In this document: piece after piece, positions 42,207 through 50,558 of the stretch
Numbering within the stretch: position 1 is the first letter of the stretch
Layout: each line of letters begins with the position of its first letter
IMG/VR virus record: IMGVR_UViG_3300020129_000380
Span: 1-63,349 of that record
Length of the DNA: 63,349 bases
DNA from: a virus
Direction: 5' to 3' (one strand)
Program-made: the position numbers and the translations under genes
Notes under the pieces: generated by a model
The model's database searches: none
What the model was told of the DNA's origin: nothing
Seen by the model: only the letters and a program-made list of their open reading frames with translations

Positions 42207-42261
42207 GCCTCCCGGCAGAAATCCCGAGCCTTCATCATCGAATAAGGGGCAGGAGGAAAAT

Positions 42262-42567
42262 ATGACCGCGAATGAACTGCGTATTCGCCTGAAAGAAATG
42301 AGCCAAGACGACCGACTTGCTTTTTTGCGGTGCGTCGGCTGGTTCCCGGATTTCGACGACGAGCGTATTTTGGACGCTTTTGTCAAGGAATCCGCGTGGG
42401 AGAAAAAGATTTGCGATGCTTTATCGGTGCCGACTGAGGCGGACAAGGTGGGGCAGGCGTCGATTGATGCCGCACACTACGCACGCTTGGGTTACATTAT
42501 CGGCCTCGTCGCCATCGGTATTGCCGTCATCTCGCTGGTCGTTTCCGGCATCGCATTGGTGAAGTGA
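42262..42567 (+). CDS. Single-pass membrane protein next to attP
   Basis: 101 residues, AGGAGG upstream. Helical acidic N-terminal domain (LRIRLKEMSQDDRLAFLRCV) and a C-terminal membrane helix (YIIGLVAIGIAVISLVVSGI). It lies alone, plus strand, between the ter operon and attP, which suggests a lysogeny or superinfection gene. Function unknown. Confidence 0.6.
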   Translation: MTANELRIRLKEMSQDDRLAFLRCVGWFPDFDDERILDAFVKESAWEKKICDALSVPTEADKVGQASIDAAHYARLGYIIGLVAIGIAVISLVVSGIALVK

Positions 42568-42634
42568 AAGCCCCGTGCCGAACGTGGTTGAGAAGTGGCT
42601 GGAAAGCAGGTAAAAGTCTGTAAATCCGGTGCTC

Positions 42635-42927
42635 GTTTGGTGTCACTTTGTTTGCCAAACCTTGCCCACCGGCGACCATCCACGCCTAGCGATGCCTAAA
42701 CGCCTAGCGGCAAAAACCCGCAAAAAAGCCTGGAAATACGGGCAATATTGACATTTCGTGCCGATTTCGTAGGATATGGCGTGATCTTTTGGGGTATAGT
42801 GTAACGGTAGCACAACTGACTCTGACTCATCCCCGACGCATTCAGATTCCGCAGAAAACACTGCAAAAATGAAGATGCTTGCCTAAAGATGCCTAAACGG
42901 TGTCAATTTGGTGTCTGTTTTGAAAAA
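42635..42927. other. Phage attachment site attP with core and arm repeats
   Basis: The core at 42790-42829 (starting tggggtatagtgtaacggta) is the 5-prime half of a tRNA-Gln gene up to the anticodon loop. Flanking it, GATGCCTAAACG occurs at 42691-42702 and 42888-42899, CGCCTAGCG twice at 42683-42709, and TTTGGTGTC at both edges; these look like integrase arm sites. It lies directly beside the integrase gene. Confidence 0.75.
42790..42829 (+). tRNA. Partial tRNA-Gln(CTG), 5-prime half (attP core)
   Basis: Acceptor 5-prime strand, D-arm (GTGTAACGGTAGCAC) and anticodon stem-loop with CTG are visible; similarity stops three bases into the 3-prime strand of the anticodon stem and there is no T-arm. 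It is therefore not a functional tRNA on the phage. On integration it would restore the 5-prime half of the host gene. Confidence 0.65.
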
Positions 42928-44151
42928 CTACCTCTCCCGCTCCCCGTTTTTCTTGAGCCGCAGCTTTTCGGCCAGGCCCCCAAGGACTTCATCCGCCGTC
43001 CGCTTTTTCTCCGTCCCCGTGTAATACCGCATCATGACCTCCGGCGTTACGTCGAATGCCGCCGCGGCCCGTTTTGGGTTGATGTCCGCTTCAGCTGCAC
43101 GAGTGAATGCGGCCTTCCGAAAATCATGGCTGGAAAAATCCCGCCCCGTTTCCTTTTGATACGTCTGCATCGTTTGCTCGACCCAGCGATAGAGCCGACC
43201 TGGAGAGAACTCCGGATTCTGCCGATGGACGGGAAACCCCTTTGCTACATTCGCCGCGATCAATTCGGCAGGATACCTCTCCCAAAGATACGTCTCTCCC
43301 TTGTAAGACTCCAAAGCTGCATAAACATCCTCGGGAAGAATCGCATAGCGTTCTGAGCGATTCTTCGTTACGTCCGCAGGGAAGACAAGCCGCCCGTCTT
43401 GAAGTTGAACAGAGCGAAGGTTGCAAAGATCCTCAAGCCGGCAGCCGGTGAGGGCCTTGACGTCGAAAAAGAGTTGCGGCATCGCCCAGCCGGGATAACG
43501 ATTCCCCAGCCAATCGTAGAAATGTTGCACGTCATCCGAGCTTACGTATTTGACTTCGTGCCGGTCGAGCTTCGGCGCCATGACTTCCGAAAAGGGATTT
43601 TCCTTTACCAGCTTCAGATCCCGAAGCCACGAGAACACCGCCTTTAGCGTGACGACGCGGCTATGGACCGACTTCGCCTCATGTTTCTTTCCATGATGAC
43701 TCTCTGTCGCGTATTTCGTCTTGAAGCGTGCCGCCAACTCCGGCGTCACCTCGGCAGGTCCTTTCGTCGTGAACATCGCCTTGAGCTTGCCCAGCGTCTC
43801 CAGGTAGCCCTTGATCGTATTCGGACGTTTGCCGTCAGCTTCCATTTCTTCCTTCAGCCGCTCTTCCGCCTCTTCCCAGCAGACACCCTCTTGGCTTTGC
43901 ACGACAACCGGCTTCGCTTGTCCGTATGCTTCGAGAATGATTTGCTGTGCCGCGTCGATCGCCGCCGCTTTTTTTACCTGGCCGGTGCCTCGCCGTACTT
44001 GGCCTTCAGGCCCTTTAAAGCGGACATACCAATCGTTAGTACGCTCTGGACGCGAATAAAGTGCGAACCTAATCCGCCGCCCATCGGGCAATACGACATG
44101 ATTTCTTTGCCACATCTTCAACGACTTATACCTATGTGGATTGGGTGTCAA
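42928..44151 (-). CDS. int: Tyrosine-recombinase integrase
   Basis: 407 residues from TTG 44151, which overlaps the excisionase stop (TTGA); ATG 44115 is the alternative and a TTGACA/TATAAG pair between them may be an internal promoter. Arm-binding N-terminus, core-binding domain about 85-190, catalytic domain with Arg238 (TGCRLEDLC), His342-x-x-Arg345 (HDFRK) and Tyr376/377 (MRYYTG). All key residues present. It recombines attP with a host tRNA gene. Confidence 0.93.
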   Translation of the reverse strand: MTPNPHRYKSLKMWQRNHVVLPDGRRIRFALYSRPERTNDWYVRFKGPEGQVRRGTGQVKKAAAIDAAQQIILEAYGQAKPVVVQSQEGVCWEEAEERLKEEMEADGKRPNTIKGYLETLGKLKAMFTTKGPAEVTPELAARFKTKYATESHHGKKHEAKSVHSRVVTLKAVFSWLRDLKLVKENPFSEVMAPKLDRHEVKYVSSDDVQHFYDWLGNRYPGWAMPQLFFDVKALTGCRLEDLCNLRSVQLQDGRLVFPADVTKNRSERYAILPEDVYAALESYKGETYLWERYPAELIAANVAKGFPVHRQNPEFSPGRLYRWVEQTMQTYQKETGRDFSSHDFRKAAFTRAAEADINPKRAAAAFDVTPEVMMRYYTGTEKKRTADEVLGGLAEKLRLKKNGERER

Positions 44152-44339
44152 CTACGGCGAGTGGAAAGATAACGGTCGAGGGCTTCCCGCGTAAACAAGA
44201 GGCGCCCCGGACGCCCAGGCATGGGGAAAATGCGACGGCGTTTCACGAGAGCATACACGGCTTGGACTGTGCACCGTAAATACGCCGCCGTCTCAATCGC
44301 AGTTAAATAGGGGCTTTCAACCCCGATACGCTCTTCCAT
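44148..44339 (-). CDS. xis: Excisionase (HTH_17)
   Basis: 63 residues from ATG 44339. PYLTAIETAAYLRCTVQAVY and GRLLFTREALDRYLSTRR are the parts of a short MerR-like winged helix used by excisionases. Upstream of and coupled to int, so excision and integration would be co-regulated. Confidence 0.85.
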   Translation of the reverse strand: MEERIGVESPYLTAIETAAYLRCTVQAVYALVKRRRIFPMPGRPGRLLFTREALDRYLSTRRS

Positions 44340-44375
44340 CGGATGCCTCCAAAAGGGCATCCATGCCCCTCCTTG

Positions 44376-44471
44376 CTACCGAAACAGTTTGCGGATGCCC
44401 ACCGCGATAAGCATCAACCCCAAAAGCATTTTGAGACCGTAGTTTTCAAACATCCCATCAGCGAATAACAT
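44376..44471 (-). CDS. 31-residue membrane peptide
   Basis: GGGAGG precedes the ATG. One hydrophobic helix (LKMLLGLMLIAVGI) and a basic tail. Part of the run of small membrane genes between coupling protein and integrase. Confidence 0.5.
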   Translation of the reverse strand: MLFADGMFENYGLKMLLGLMLIAVGIRKLFR

Positions 44472-44518
44472 TGGACTACCCTCCCTTTGGTGATGTAAAA
44501 GCTTCTTCTCGTTCCGGT

Positions 44519-44893
44519 TTATCGGGGCGGCGCCACAAGCTGTGTGCCATTCTGGCTTGTCCTGTCGAGCCAAATACAAATTCCCATTACCACCGCGCAG
44601 CCGCACATAACAATCCAAGGCGGCACGCCAAATTCGTTCAGAGCCAGCCCGATGCCGACGCCGGTCGCAAACCTCCCTACCAGATAGTTCCCGAAGCTCT
44701 CGTCCTTCTCCGGGTTGAGTCTTTCAAGAATCTTTCCCACCATAATCCATGTGAACAGGGCTGCCGGGATACCGGCAACGAAAGCCTCCATTACTGGTTC
44801 ACGAAGGCCGAAATAGCCGAAGATGAAACCAACACACCAGGTCACGGCGAAATACGCCGCATACGTTGCACTAATTCTCGCTGCAAGGTTCAT
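44519..44893 (-). CDS. Polytopic membrane protein
   Basis: 124 residues from ATG 44893 (44905 also in frame). About four hydrophobic helices, for example TYAAYFAVTWCVGFIFGYFG and PWIVMCGCAVVMGICIWL, and a charged loop (LERLNPEKDES). No family recognised. Lies in the coupling-protein operon. Confidence 0.65.
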   Translation of the reverse strand: MNLAARISATYAAYFAVTWCVGFIFGYFGLREPVMEAFVAGIPAALFTWIMVGKILERLNPEKDESFGNYLVGRFATGVGIGLALNEFGVPPWIVMCGCAVVMGICIWLDRTSQNGTQLVAPPR

Positions 44894-44912
44894 GAGATAC
44901 TCCAAACAAGGG

Positions 44913-45002
44913 TTACTTTTTCGTCACTGAGGCAAACAATGCACTCAGCAACATCAAACACACTATGGTCACAGAAAGACCAACAATTCCGTCGTCTGTC
45001 AT
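44913..45002 (-). CDS. 29-residue membrane peptide
   Basis: AAGGAA upstream of ATG 45002. One hydrophobic helix (IVGLSVTIVCLMLLSALFAS) with a short polar N-terminus and Lys-Lys at the end. Same run of small membrane genes. Confidence 0.5.
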   Translation of the reverse strand: MTDDGIVGLSVTIVCLMLLSALFASVTKK

Positions 45003-45031
45003 AGTACGTTCCTTAAAAGACGCTCTGGGAT

Positions 45032-45235
45032 TCACCGCTTGAAAAACAGGCTGGCGACCTTCAAGCCGCCCATCGCAGCCTTGCCCATCATCTCCCGGCG
45101 TTTGGCGCCTTCTTCAGCCTCTTGGGCTTTCAGCCGTTGGTAGGCTTCAGGTTCTTTCAAGAGCAGGTAAAGGGGAAACACCACCTTGACCGCCACGATG
45201 ACCAAAATAATCAAAATCACAAGTCCCGCTTCCAT
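45032..45235 (-). CDS. Small membrane protein with charged tail
   Basis: 67 residues from ATG 45235. N-terminal hydrophobic helix (AGLVILIILVIVAVKVVFPL) followed by a charged helix (EAYQRLKAQEAEEGAKRREM). It might be a bitopic partner of the coupling protein, from position only. Confidence 0.6.
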   Translation of the reverse strand: MEAGLVILIILVIVAVKVVFPLYLLLKEPEAYQRLKAQEAEEGAKRREMMGKAAMGGLKVASLFFKR

Positions 45236-45302
45236 CGCTCTATCCCTCAAGATGCCCGAGGCCAGTTCGCCTACACAGCTAGTGACCCCGGGCGACCATG
45301 TG

Positions 45303-45617
45303 TTACATTGACATTCCGCCCCGACTCATTTCGGGCTGATCGATTTCGTGTGATTGCGAAATCTCGGGTTGTTGCACTTCGACGCTCGGCTGCCCTACTT
45401 GATGCGGATACATGACGAATCCACTTCCATTGAACAGCCCGGCGGCGATCTCCGACGCCCCGAGGGGAATCAGGTGGTCGGCTGCCTGTCCCATCCCCTC
45501 AAAAAGCGTTCCCGCGACTGTGGCGACACCGCCCAGAAACGCCCCCACACCCTCCTTGATACCCTCCGTCACAGCTTCCGTTGCCGTGATGCTCTGAAAT
45601 TCCTCTTGCGGACTCAT
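45303..45617 (-). CDS. Gly/Ala-rich amphipathic protein
   Basis: 104 residues from ATG 45617 (ATGA with the coupling-protein stop). The centre (GVGAFLGGVATVAGTLFEGM) is Gly-rich and membrane-active in look; the C-terminus is Gln/Glu/Ser-rich and extended. No family recognised. Being co-translated with the coupling protein suggests a shared role. Confidence 0.6.
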   Translation of the reverse strand: MSPQEEFQSITATEAVTEGIKEGVGAFLGGVATVAGTLFEGMGQAADHLIPLGASEIAAGLFNGSGFVMYPHQVGQPSVEVQQPEISQSHEIDQPEMSRGGMSM

Positions 45618-47317
45618 CGAAACCCTCCCTTCATGAAATGCGTGGCCATGGCAGTGCCTACGAGGCACAAAAACACCGTGCCAAGCATCAACAGAAACGA
45701 CCCAAACATATGCGACTTTTGCCCTTTGAGCAGCCATTTGTCGCTGTAGTATTTCACGAGCTTAACTTTTATCGGCCGCGTCGAGGGGCAGAACACTATG
45801 GCCTCATCCGCCGGCGTTTGCAGCACTTCGTCAGCGGTTGCCAGCTCCCTCTTATGCTGAGTAAGTGTCTCAGACTTATTCTTGCCCCAGTTCATCCCCC
45901 AGCTCACATCCCTGCCATTTGACGATGAGCTTCCCGAGCTACGGCCATTCTGCCACGACTCACATAAAACCGTAGCGGAGCCTAGGCGCTTGCTTATATA
46001 TTCCGCCGTGCCGTTGTTTTTCTCGATTCCCATCGAGTTCACGCCGAAGAAAATCTGCGTCACGTTCGACATAAACGTTTCTTCCTGGCCAGGGAAACAT
46101 TTAGCCACCTGATTCACGCTCTGAAAAAACCAGTGGCAACGCACACCGTAACCTGCACCTTTATCAAGAGCCTCATCCACCACATCCATATGGCCGAGCT
46201 TCGCCGCCTCATCGAAGATGAAGTGCGTTTTACGCCTCTCCTGAAGCCCCCCTCTCATCGCCGCCTTTAACATCACACCTATGACCATCCTCACCCACGG
46301 CTCCAGCACTTTGGAATGCTCTAACGACGGCACAATGTAGACCGTCATGGGTTTTGACAGGGGAACGAACGAACTCGTCCGGGAGTTTTCGGCGATTCTC
46401 TCAGAGTCCAAAAACCGCATAAACCTCGCCGTCGTCGTTAATGTCGAGCCCTTTTCCTCCCCCATGAAAAAAGACAATTGATTGCCCATTCTCTGCAACA
46501 TTCCTCCGGATCGTTTCATTACCTCGATGGCGATTTTTAGCTTTTCCGGGCTGGTGAGTATGTCCTGCACGGCCTGTAGGTTCCTGTGACTCTGGTCAGC
46601 GTGAGTCATGGTGGTCGCGATAATGGCCGATATGAACATCTCCGCCGTATCCTTGAAATGGCCGGAATTTCCGTCTTCTTTTTCCTCCCGGATGACAAAG
46701 CTTTTCGCCAGATCCTTGGCGTCATCGAGTTCCTTTGCGAAGCTCAATGGGTTTAACGTCGCCGATTCAAAGGGAATCTTGCCGTGTAGTGTCCTATGGG
46801 GGTCGATAACATGCACCTCACCGAACCGGCGCCGGTAGGCCGCTGTAAGGAGGGCGAGTTCGCCCTTGTAATCAATCACCACTTGCGAATCCGGGCAGGT
46901 CAAAAGATGAGGCAATATGATCGACACACCCTTCCCCGACCGGGTTGGCGCACACGTACAGGTGTGAATCGCCTTGGTTAACCGTACAACCAGCTTGTCC
47001 TTGTTAAACGCGGCGATGGCCTCCCTGTTGGGAATACTCATATCCAAAAGCCCCAGCACCGCCGATTTGCGGGGAGCATGGGGGAGCGCTCCCACAATCA
47101 ACCCTTCCCTTGCGTTAATCATCCCCCGCAAATCCTTCCGCTCCGCCCACCTCGCTGTCCCATGTTTCCACCAGTTGGCCTTTGGTTTCACCAGGGCGAC
47201 TATCCCCGCCAGCACGAAGATAAGCGACCATGGCAACCCCACCACACCGGCGATGGTCACGAGGTAAATCATGCCCAAAACGTAAACCTGAAGCATCTTT
47301 CGTGAAATCCAGAACAT
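45614..47317 (-). CDS. VirD4/TraG-type type IV coupling protein
   Basis: 567 residues, family length. Two N-terminal membrane helices (about 9-26 and 30-46), Walker A APTRSGKGVS (123-131), Walker B HFIFDEAAK (365-373) and the later FFQSVNQVAKCFPGQEE segment. Coupling proteins bring a relaxase-DNA complex to a type IV secretion channel. Odd: an extra hydrophobic C-terminal helix (about 538-560, MFGSFLLMLGTVFLCLVGTA). Works presumably with the MobF relaxase at 51532-54426. Confidence 0.92.
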   Translation of the reverse strand: MFWISRKMLQVYVLGMIYLVTIAGVVGLPWSLIFVLAGIVALVKPKANWWKHGTARWAERKDLRGMINAREGLIVGALPHAPRKSAVLGLLDMSIPNREAIAAFNKDKLVVRLTKAIHTCTCAPTRSGKGVSIILPHLLTCPDSQVVIDYKGELALLTAAYRRRFGEVHVIDPHRTLHGKIPFESATLNPLSFAKELDDAKDLAKSFVIREEKEDGNSGHFKDTAEMFISAIIATTMTHADQSHRNLQAVQDILTSPEKLKIAIEVMKRSGGMLQRMGNQLSFFMGEEKGSTLTTTARFMRFLDSERIAENSRTSSFVPLSKPMTVYIVPSLEHSKVLEPWVRMVIGVMLKAAMRGGLQERRKTHFIFDEAAKLGHMDVVDEALDKGAGYGVRCHWFFQSVNQVAKCFPGQEETFMSNVTQIFFGVNSMGIEKNNGTAEYISKRLGSATVLCESWQNGRSSGSSSSNGRDVSWGMNWGKNKSETLTQHKRELATADEVLQTPADEAIVFCPSTRPIKVKLVKYYSDKWLLKGQKSHMFGSFLLMLGTVFLCLVGTAMATHFMKGGFR

Positions 47318-47502
47318 CAGTTCCTCCCCGGATCAAGCCGTGAATCACCCCGTCCTCGTTTGGTTTCGTAACACTCCAAACCCGCTTTGATAATTTCGTA
47401 GAGCCGTAAGAACGCCTCTCTATAGTCCCCCTCGGGATCGGTCACGACCATCACATTATGCGTTAACACGAAGGCGCAATCGTGCAACAAGGACTGGCTC
47501 AT
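47317..47502 (-). CDS. Small hypothetical protein of coupling-protein operon
   Basis: 61 residues from ATG 47502 (ATGA overlap with the ParB-like gene) and TGATG junction with the coupling protein. HDCAFVLTHNVMVVTDPEGD and YREAFLRLYEIIKAGLECYE suggest a small alpha/beta protein. Function unknown. Confidence 0.65.
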   Translation of the reverse strand: MSQSLLHDCAFVLTHNVMVVTDPEGDYREAFLRLYEIIKAGLECYETKRGRGDSRLDPGRN

Positions 47503-48278
47503 GGCGTGGCCTCCAGCTTCTTCTTTTGATCCGACACAAATTGCTTGATGTCCTTTTTCCCAACGTCCCGCCGCCACGACTTGATGAGTTTTTCGAGCAG
47601 ATCCAGCCCGATGACCATATCCAGCTCCTCGGCGGAGATCGTCACCGTCCCGCCGGGAAGGGGGATGGACGCACGTTTGCACTTCGATTCGGTGAAGCCG
47701 TTGCGGGCAGCCCGACCCTTGGTAACGATGTCATCCCGCGTCGCACCGTTCAGGGCAGCGAGGAGCATGTCATGTTGCTTCTGGGCGTCCACCTTGCTGA
47801 TTTCGTTCCACATCGAGATGCCGATTCGACCAGCCGCCGCCGCGTCCTTTACGGCATCGATGGTGTCCTTAAGGCTAAAAATCTTGGAAATCATGCTGGC
47901 GTCATAGCCCGTGCGGATAGCCAAATCCTTGGCCGTGCCATTCGGGTTCTCCTCGAACCATTTGTCAATCCGCATGAACTGGTCGATGGGGGAAAGCGTT
48001 GCTTTGTGCCAGCTTGTGATTAAATGCACCTCGCTTGCGGACAGCGGTTCGTCCGTTAAGATGCCGAACAGCTTTTCCGGCTTCCCATTCTTTCGGGCAA
48101 TACGCAGCCGCCGGCCACCGTCCTTCACCACGCCCGACATATCGGCCAAAAGAGGCTCCAATTGCCCCCTCGCCAAGCTCACGCCGAGCCGTTGCTCATC
48201 CTCCGGGTTCTCGAACAACCGCACGTTGTTCGGATCTTCTTTCCAAAACGACAGGCATTCTTCGACGAATTTACGCAT
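47499..48278 (-). CDS. ParB/KorB-like protein
   Basis: 259 residues from ATG 48278. N-terminal ParB/Srx-like part (VRLFENPEDEQRLGVSLARG, then QLEPLLADM), then an HTH region (LSPIDQFMRIDKWFEENPNG, then KDLAIRTGYDASMISKIFSL) and a C-terminal helical domain with basic end. ParB proteins bind centromere-like sites and KorB-types repress transfer genes. No ParA partner is seen, so regulation of the transfer operon is the likelier role. First gene of that operon. Confidence 0.75.
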   Translation of the reverse strand: MRKFVEECLSFWKEDPNNVRLFENPEDEQRLGVSLARGQLEPLLADMSGVVKDGGRRLRIARKNGKPEKLFGILTDEPLSASEVHLITSWHKATLSPIDQFMRIDKWFEENPNGTAKDLAIRTGYDASMISKIFSLKDTIDAVKDAAAAGRIGISMWNEISKVDAQKQHDMLLAALNGATRDDIVTKGRAARNGFTESKCKRASIPLPGGTVTISAEELDMVIGLDLLEKLIKSWRRDVGKKDIKQFVSDQKKKLEATP

Positions 48279-48608
48279 GGACGTACCTTTCACGATGCGG
48301 GCGCACGATGGACGTGACCCTAGACAAAGGGAAAAAGACTTCGGTTAATTCAGGGAACTTTTAGCCGAGCAGGAAATGGCGCACGGGGATTCTCCTTTGA
48401 CGTTGCACACGTCATACAAAAGAACGCTAGGACACTTGGAGAGCTGTACTTGGTAGACTTCTCAATCGTATACCGCTCATCAGAGCAAAGATAAAAAACG
48501 ATTTTTTTTTTCGTTTTTTCTTCCGATCTGTACATCCGTTCTACCCCGCTACTTGACATCCGCCTGAATTTGTGACTTAGCTTCCCTAAACCACAACGGG
48601 AGGGCAAA
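48279..48608. promoter_or_regulatory. Divergent control region of transfer operon
   Basis: About 330 bases without a gene. A rightward TTGACA (48553) with TTAGCT 18 bases on is a fair promoter for the next gene. At 48493-48519 lies a perfect dyad AAAAAACGA-T9-TCGTTTTTT, an A/T-tract structure likely bent or melting-prone. Suitable for ParB-like binding, but no repeated parS sites were found. Confidence 0.5.
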
Positions 48609-49091
48609 ATGGCATCACGCCGCAAGACTCAAGAGGAACCGCAAACACTTCAGGAAGCAGTGACCGAGCAGGCCGCGACCGCGACGGAGCCGCAAACGTT
48701 TCAAGAAGCCTTGAAAAAAGAAGGCAAGGAGCTTGAGAAAAAGAAGTCCTACACCCTCCTTGAAGGCCGTGCCCACGACAACCCGACCGGCGTGGAAATC
48801 GACAAATACGCCAGCACCGAAAACGGTCATTTTGAATGGCGGATGTACTTCCGCGACGGCGATCCCGGCCCGCAGGTCAGGGCATACTTACGCCAAAACG
48901 GCATGGATTTTGATAAGTTCGGAGAACGCGAAGCCAGCAACCATTATCAGGCAACAAAGCCTTGGTTCAAGCCGGTCCCGTATCGGGCGGAAGGCGCCTA
49001 CGATGATGCCCAACGCATCTATTACGCTGTCGTGCAGATGATGAAGCGGGAAAAAGGGCTGGAAGTGGACGATTCCAAAGGCCGCTTCTAA
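48609..49091 (+). CDS. Hypothetical protein opposite ParB-like gene
   Basis: 160 residues. N-terminal third has a repeat (QTLQEAVTEQAATATEPQTF, QEALKKEGKELEKK); the rest is a beta-alpha domain (HFEWRMYFRDGDPGPQVRAY). A terminator follows. Soluble, no family recognised. Confidence 0.7.
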   Translation: MASRRKTQEEPQTLQEAVTEQAATATEPQTFQEALKKEGKELEKKKSYTLLEGRAHDNPTGVEIDKYASTENGHFEWRMYFRDGDPGPQVRAYLRQNGMDFDKFGEREASNHYQATKPWFKPVPYRAEGAYDDAQRIYYAVVQMMKREKGLEVDDSKGRF

Positions 49092-49128
49092 AAGGCTCCG
49101 CCCACCCTTTGCGGGCAGAACGGAGCCT
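49092..49128. terminator. Bidirectional terminator between convergent genes
   Basis: Dyad AGGCTCCG and CGGAGCCT with an inner CCC-GGG pairing, located between the ends of the convergent genes at 49091 and 49132. Rich in GC, T-run weak on both sides. Confidence 0.65.
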
Positions 49129-49131
49129 AAA

Positions 49132-49794
49132 TCACTTCCAGCATACGCGACACGTCGCACAGGTCACGCCGCGAGCCTTTCCTTCCGGAGTATCGGTAGG
49201 GCAAACTTTCCCCACGACATCGAGCGGGATACGTTCCTTTCGCAGGGGATTGTCGAGAAAGACCAAATCGGCCTGCTCTACATCTTCCCATGCTTCGGTT
49301 TGCATCCACGCCACTCTCGCTCCGTCCGGAACCTCGTCGGGATAACCCGTTTCTGCGTCCGCCGACAGCCACAACTTCATATTGGGCATTAAGCTGATGG
49401 CTTTCAGTATCGGAAAGATGGTCTTCACACGCCAGCTTCGGGTATACGCCCAAAACATCGTGTGTGACGACCTACCGATAACCTCCAGCATCTTGCGGGC
49501 ATACGCCGGGCTGAATACATCCCCAGAAATATGCCACCGCATTAACAGGATTCCCATACGATACAACTCGTCGGTCATCCTATCCGCGAAATCGCCTCGC
49601 TTTGCCTGCTCGTAATTCCAACGTAACCGTTCCTTCACTTGTCGAAACAAGAAGCGTCTTTTACGGGCATAGCATCGCCTCAGACATAGCTGACTTTTGC
49701 CGGGGCAGGTGATTCCTGCCTCAAGATCGAAATGGGCAACTGATGGACTCAGTTTTTCATTCCCCATTACAATCAGACTTCGTACACATTTCAT
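49132..49794 (-). CDS. GP88-family protein
   Basis: 220 residues. MGNEKLSPSVAHFDLEAGIT, CPGKSQLCLRRCYARKRRF and RWHISGDVFSPAYARKMLEV match the Gene product 88 family (PF17338) of phages and plasmids; the C-terminus carries a four-Cys set (CPTDTPEGKARGVTCATCRVC). The Cys clusters may hold a metal or Fe-S cluster. Function of the family is unknown to me. ATG 49794 has AAGGGG upstream; ATG 49767 is the alternative. Confidence 0.8.
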   Translation of the reverse strand: MKCVRSLIVMGNEKLSPSVAHFDLEAGITCPGKSQLCLRRCYARKRRFLFRQVKERLRWNYEQAKRGDFADRMTDELYRMGILLMRWHISGDVFSPAYARKMLEVIGRSSHTMFWAYTRSWRVKTIFPILKAISLMPNMKLWLSADAETGYPDEVPDGARVAWMQTEAWEDVEQADLVFLDNPLRKERIPLDVVGKVCPTDTPEGKARGVTCATCRVCWK

Positions 49795-49936
49795 CCATCA
49801 CCCCTTTACGAAATGAAGACCCGAAATGCCTAGTTTCACGAATGAAACAAGTAACGCGTGGATGATGAATGAGAACGCTTGAACGCGCAAGCAAATACTT
49901 CTTGCAATGACTTGTGACTTGTACTAACGTCCGCTT
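49795..49936. promoter_or_regulatory. Divergent region with dyad operator
   Basis: 142 bases between the GP88 gene and the HTH gene. Perfect dyad GTTTCA-CGAA-TGAAAC (49833-49848) is a likely operator for the HTH regulator. TTGCAA (about 49904) and TACTAA downstream could be a rightward promoter. Confidence 0.5.
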
Positions 49937-50188
49937 ATGAGCGAATTGGTCAAACAAATCATCAAAGATACAGGCCTTTCCCAAAAGGATGCCGCCGCCG
50001 AGCTTGGCATAAGTGCAGCGTATTTATGCGATGTGTTGAATGGGCGCCGCCAAATAAGCATCGACCTCGCCTTGAGATTGGAAAAAGCATTCGATGCGGA
50101 CGCCGAGGGCTTGCTATACGGCCAACTCGTTGACCAGATGCGGGCACACAGGAAGAAGGGTAAATGGCAACGGGAGGTAACAAAATGA
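49937..50188 (+). CDS. XRE-family HTH regulator (HigA-like)
   Basis: 83 residues. IIKDTGLSQKDAAAELGISA, AYLCDVLNGRRQISIDLALR is a classical XRE helix-turn-helix. The C-terminal tail resembles HigA-type antitoxins, but no toxin gene lies beside it. Probably regulates the divergent pair. Confidence 0.8.
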   Translation: MSELVKQIIKDTGLSQKDAAAELGISAAYLCDVLNGRRQISIDLALRLEKAFDADAEGLLYGQLVDQMRAHRKKGKWQREVTK

Positions 50189-50346
50189 GCGATGACATGA
50201 ATACAGAAATGCAGGCTAGTTTTATACTATTCCTAGTAGCTATACTTGGATTTGCCTTTATACTGATTCTCCCACTTGCCCAGGTATTCGTCGGAGTTGG
50301 AATACTGCCGCCTTCCGTCTTAGACACGCTAGGTATTCCGAAATGA
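50185..50346 (+). CDS. Membrane peptide
   Basis: 53 residues from ATG 50185 (ATGA overlap). One long hydrophobic stretch (ASFILFLVAILGFAFILILP) and a second weaker one. Function unknown. Confidence 0.6.
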   Translation: MSDDMNTEMQASFILFLVAILGFAFILILPLAQVFVGVGILPPSVLDTLGIPK

Positions 50347-50558
50347 CGGAGTTAGCATTAGCAAACCAAGGTGAGGGGGGTGAGTATGGGCAATGGGCGG
50401 ATAGGCCAGCTATGACTTTGTGGGGCATGTTCACTTGTATTGGAGTAGCCGGGATCTTTGATAATGCCCCATGGAGATTCATCGCCGCCTTCCTTTTTGG
50501 GGGTGTTGTGACCGCACCGCTCTTTCAAGCATTTTGCAAAGGATTATTGGGTTTATGA
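50343..50558 (+). CDS. Two-pass membrane protein
   Basis: 71 residues, ATGA-coupled at both ends. Hydrophobic helices at about 24-39 (TLWGMFTCIGVAGIF) and 45-65. Unknown. Confidence 0.6.
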   Translation: MTELALANQGEGGEYGQWADRPAMTLWGMFTCIGVAGIFDNAPWRFIAAFLFGGVVTAPLFQAFCKGLLGL

